Shown here in pieces: positions 5,372-6,513 of a DNA stretch of 6,513 nt. The position numbers were made by a program, and so were the translations under genes. Under the pieces are notes generated by a model. The model had not been told where the DNA came from. It searched no databases and saw only the letters and a program-made list of their open reading frames with translations. How positions within the stretch are numbered: position 1 is the first letter of the stretch; each line of letters opens with the position of its first letter. The stretch is from CAMLKC01 sp035493555. Its GTDB lineage: Bacteria > Patescibacteriota > Saccharimonadia > Saccharimonadales > Saccharimonadaceae. The stretch lies in NCBI GenBank assembly GCA_035493555.1, contig DATJIC010000028.1:1-6513 (forward strand), written 5' to 3'.

Positions 5372-5890
5372 CTAACTAATGCTCATACCGCAAATCAGCA
5401 CGCCGTTGCCGTCGTCCCAGTTATAGCTCATGCCGCTGGGGCAGTTGGTTGGGCCGCCTTCAAATTCTTCGGTAAGATACATGCCCGTCCCCCAATAATT
5501 AACATACGGACCAACGATCCAGCCATTTACCGGGATGGGGTTGACGGTAGGTAAGGTGCCTATTTTTTTCAGTTCGGTCATTAACGCGGCATTATCAGAT
5601 TCGAGGTACGTGTTTGCACCCGACGACAAGTATTCGCGGCATTTACCGTTAGGGAAGCCAGTACCGAGACAGTACGAATCCTTGTTCGCAACAGGAGGGA
5701 AGGTGCCATACTTCGCTTTGTAGAGCTGAAACAGCTTTTCCCATTCTTTCACCTCTGTATATCGGTCGGCGTTCCGCGCACTTTTTTGAGCACCGTTGAA
5801 GCTCACTATTACGATAGAAGCCAAAATGCCAATAACGACAACGACAATTATGAGCTCCACAATAGTAAACCCGCTTGTGCTTTTTCTCAT
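5372..5890 (-). CDS. Type IV pilin-like protein (major prepilin)
   Basis: A 172-residue prepilin. Its short basic leader MRKSTSG is followed by the class III signal cleavage/N-methylation sequence G7|FTIVELIIVVVVIGILASIV, with Glu at +5 of the mature protein. The single N-terminal hydrophobic helix (about 8-31) anchors the subunit in the membrane and packs in the pilus core. The globular part has four cysteines (C74, C84, C150, C167), allowing two disulfides, the last near the C-terminus as in the D-region loop of many type IV pilins. Family role: cut by prepilin peptidase PilD and assembled by the PilB/PilC/PilT machinery, none of which is in this window. In Saccharibacteria such pili are linked to twitching and host contact. 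The start is ATG 5890, with a perfect extended -10 six nt upstream and no Shine-Dalgarno. Pilin versus minor pseudopilin cannot be decided from sequence. Confidence 0.9.
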   Translation of the reverse strand: MRKSTSGFTIVELIIVVVVIGILASIVIVSFNGAQKSARNADRYTEVKEWEKLFQLYKAKYGTFPPVANKDSYCLGTGFPNGKCREYLSSGANTYLESDNAALMTELKKIGTLPTVNPIPVNGWIVGPYVNYWGTGMYLTEEFEGGPTNCPSGMSYNWDDGNGVLICGMSIS

Positions 5891-5896
5891 GATGTT

Positions 5897-5924
5897 ATTA
5901 TAGCATCACGCGTTCGTACGCCAA
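5897..5924 (-). promoter_or_regulatory. Extended -10 promoter of the pilin gene, likely leaderless
   Basis: On the minus strand TG-C-TATAAT (5905-5897) is a perfect extended -10. A TTGGCG at 5924-5919 may serve as -35, with a 16-nt spacer. Only six bases lie between the -10 and the ATG (5890), so transcription should begin on or within a base or two of the start codon. No ribosome-binding site is possible in that space. Confidence 0.7.
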
Positions 5925-5929
5925 TGCCC

Positions 5930-5935
5930 TATACT
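5930..5935 (+). promoter_or_regulatory. -10 element of the helicase gene, near-leaderless
   Basis: TATACT at 5930-5935 has one mismatch to the consensus and lies 8 nt before the ATG at 5944. A start site 7-8 nt downstream would fall on or just before the start codon. No convincing -35 is seen. AGAG directly before the ATG is too close to act as a normal Shine-Dalgarno. Confidence 0.45.
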
Positions 5936-5943
5936 AAAAAGAG

Positions 5944-6513
5944 ATGAAACAGGAGTTGGCTTTAGAAATTATGCTTTCGGGAGAGAGCGTGCTGTTAACC
6001 GGTCCGGCGGGGGCGGGTAAGACGTACGTTTTGAACCAGTTTATTAAGCTCGCGAAAAACGAGGGAAAGCATGTCTCGGTAACGGCGACAACGGGTCTTG
6101 CGGCAACACACTTGGGCGGTACAACTATTCACTCATGGGCAGGTATAGGTGTTCAGGATTACCTGCCGCAGGGGTTTGCCGAACACTTAGCAAAAGGCCG
6201 CTTTGAGATTATCGAGAAAACCGATGTCCTGATTATTGATGAAATATCGATGCTGCATGACTACCGGCTGGATATGGTAGACGAAGCCTGTCGGCTCGTG
6301 CGCCGCAAAGACGAACCGTTCGGTGGAATACAGGTGATTATGAGTGGCGATTTTTTCCAGCTGCCGCCAATAAACCGCGGGGATACCCGCGCTGGCGGAT
6401 TTGTCGTACATAGTAACGTGTGGCAGGAGCTCGATCCGACGATCTGCTATTTGCAGGAGCAGCACAGGCAGGACGACGAAGAGCTGCTTGGTATTCTTAA
6501 TGCTCTGAGAGAC
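5944..6513 (+). CDS. Pif1-type SF1B DNA helicase (5' part, runs off the window)
   Basis: The first 190 residues are present; the reading frame is open to the last base. Motifs in order: Walker A GPAGAGKT (20-27), motif Ia/Pif1-type VTATTGLAATHLGGTTIHSW (46-65), Walker B LIIDEISML (96-104), motif III GDFFQLPP (135-142) and the arginine-containing YLQEQHRQ (169-176). This is the Pif1/RRM3 pattern within the RecD-like SF1B helicases: 5'-3' ATP-driven DNA unwinding, often on G-quadruplexes or stalled forks. The Walker A begins only 20 residues from the start, as usual in bacterial Pif1 proteins, so ATG 5944 is likely the true start; a -10 element 8 nt upstream agrees. It is divergent from the pilin gene across 53 bp. 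C-terminal motifs (V, VI, or an extra UvrD-like or WYL-type domain) are beyond the window. Confidence 0.93.
   Translation, partial: MKQELALEIMLSGESVLLTGPAGAGKTYVLNQFIKLAKNEGKHVSVTATTGLAATHLGGTTIHSWAGIGVQDYLPQGFAEHLAKGRFEIIEKTDVLIIDEISMLHDYRLDMVDEACRLVRRKDEPFGGIQVIMSGDFFQLPPINRGDTRAGGFVVHSNVWQELDPTICYLQEQHRQDDEELLGILNALRD

Noticed and set aside
1..6513. CRISPR array, tRNA/rRNA genes, insertion-sequence ends or prophage genes
   Set aside because: No spaced direct repeats, no tRNA cloverleaf with CCA-type end, no transposase or integrase motifs, and no terminal inverted repeats around the GC-rich gene were found by eye.

Overview
The window looks like a piece of a compact Patescibacteria/CPR chromosome, most plausibly a Saccharibacteria (TM7) member that is epibiotic on Actinobacteria. 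This is inferred from the gene mix (type IV pilin, Pif1-type helicase, short MetK, small split-barrel protein), the very tight spacing, and promoters that sit directly on start codons. No marker gene in the window fixes the taxonomy.

Layout. Bases 1-1077 (+) are a tightly coupled operon: the 3' end of an AlkD-like DNA-alkylation-repair gene, an FMN-binding split-barrel (PPOX/YhbP-like) gene that overlaps it by 4 bp, and an unrecognised 142-residue protein. Bases 1067-2243 (+) are a self-contained unit: a good sigma70 promoter, a complete SAM-I (S-box) riboswitch and metK. Its expression platform appears to act on translation, because the aptamer's 3' strand and the metK ribosome-binding site compete for the same pyrimidine stretch. 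Bases 2240-3493 (+) are a consensus promoter, a GC-rich gene for a CPBP (Abi/CAAX-type) intramembrane protease-like protein with an extra N-terminal soluble domain, and a strong intrinsic terminator. Composition and terminator style look actinobacterial, so transfer from a host-type donor is likely. Bases 3495-4520 (+) carry a DUF4868/KwaB-like gene (KwaB is the DNA-acting partner in the Kiwa anti-phage system) of ordinary, AT-richer composition. It converges on pheA (prephenate dehydratase with an ACT domain, minus strand, 4517-5341), and both genes end in one CTAG. Upstream of pheA on the same strand is a type IV major-pilin-like gene (5372-5890). A 53-bp divergent intergenic region separates it from a Pif1-type helicase gene that runs off the right edge.

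Working together. metK is probably feedback-controlled by its product SAM. The membrane protease-like protein and the KwaB-like protein are adjacent and could be a small accessory or defence pair, but a terminator and separate promoter signals lie between them, so this is only a hypothesis. pheA, the pilin gene and the helicase gene each have a -10 element 6-8 nt before the ATG and no Shine-Dalgarno (SD) sequence, the pattern of leaderless mRNAs. The operon genes, metK and the CPBP gene use SD sequences. No gene-free stretch exceeds 300 bases; no tRNA, rRNA, CRISPR array or insertion sequence was seen.
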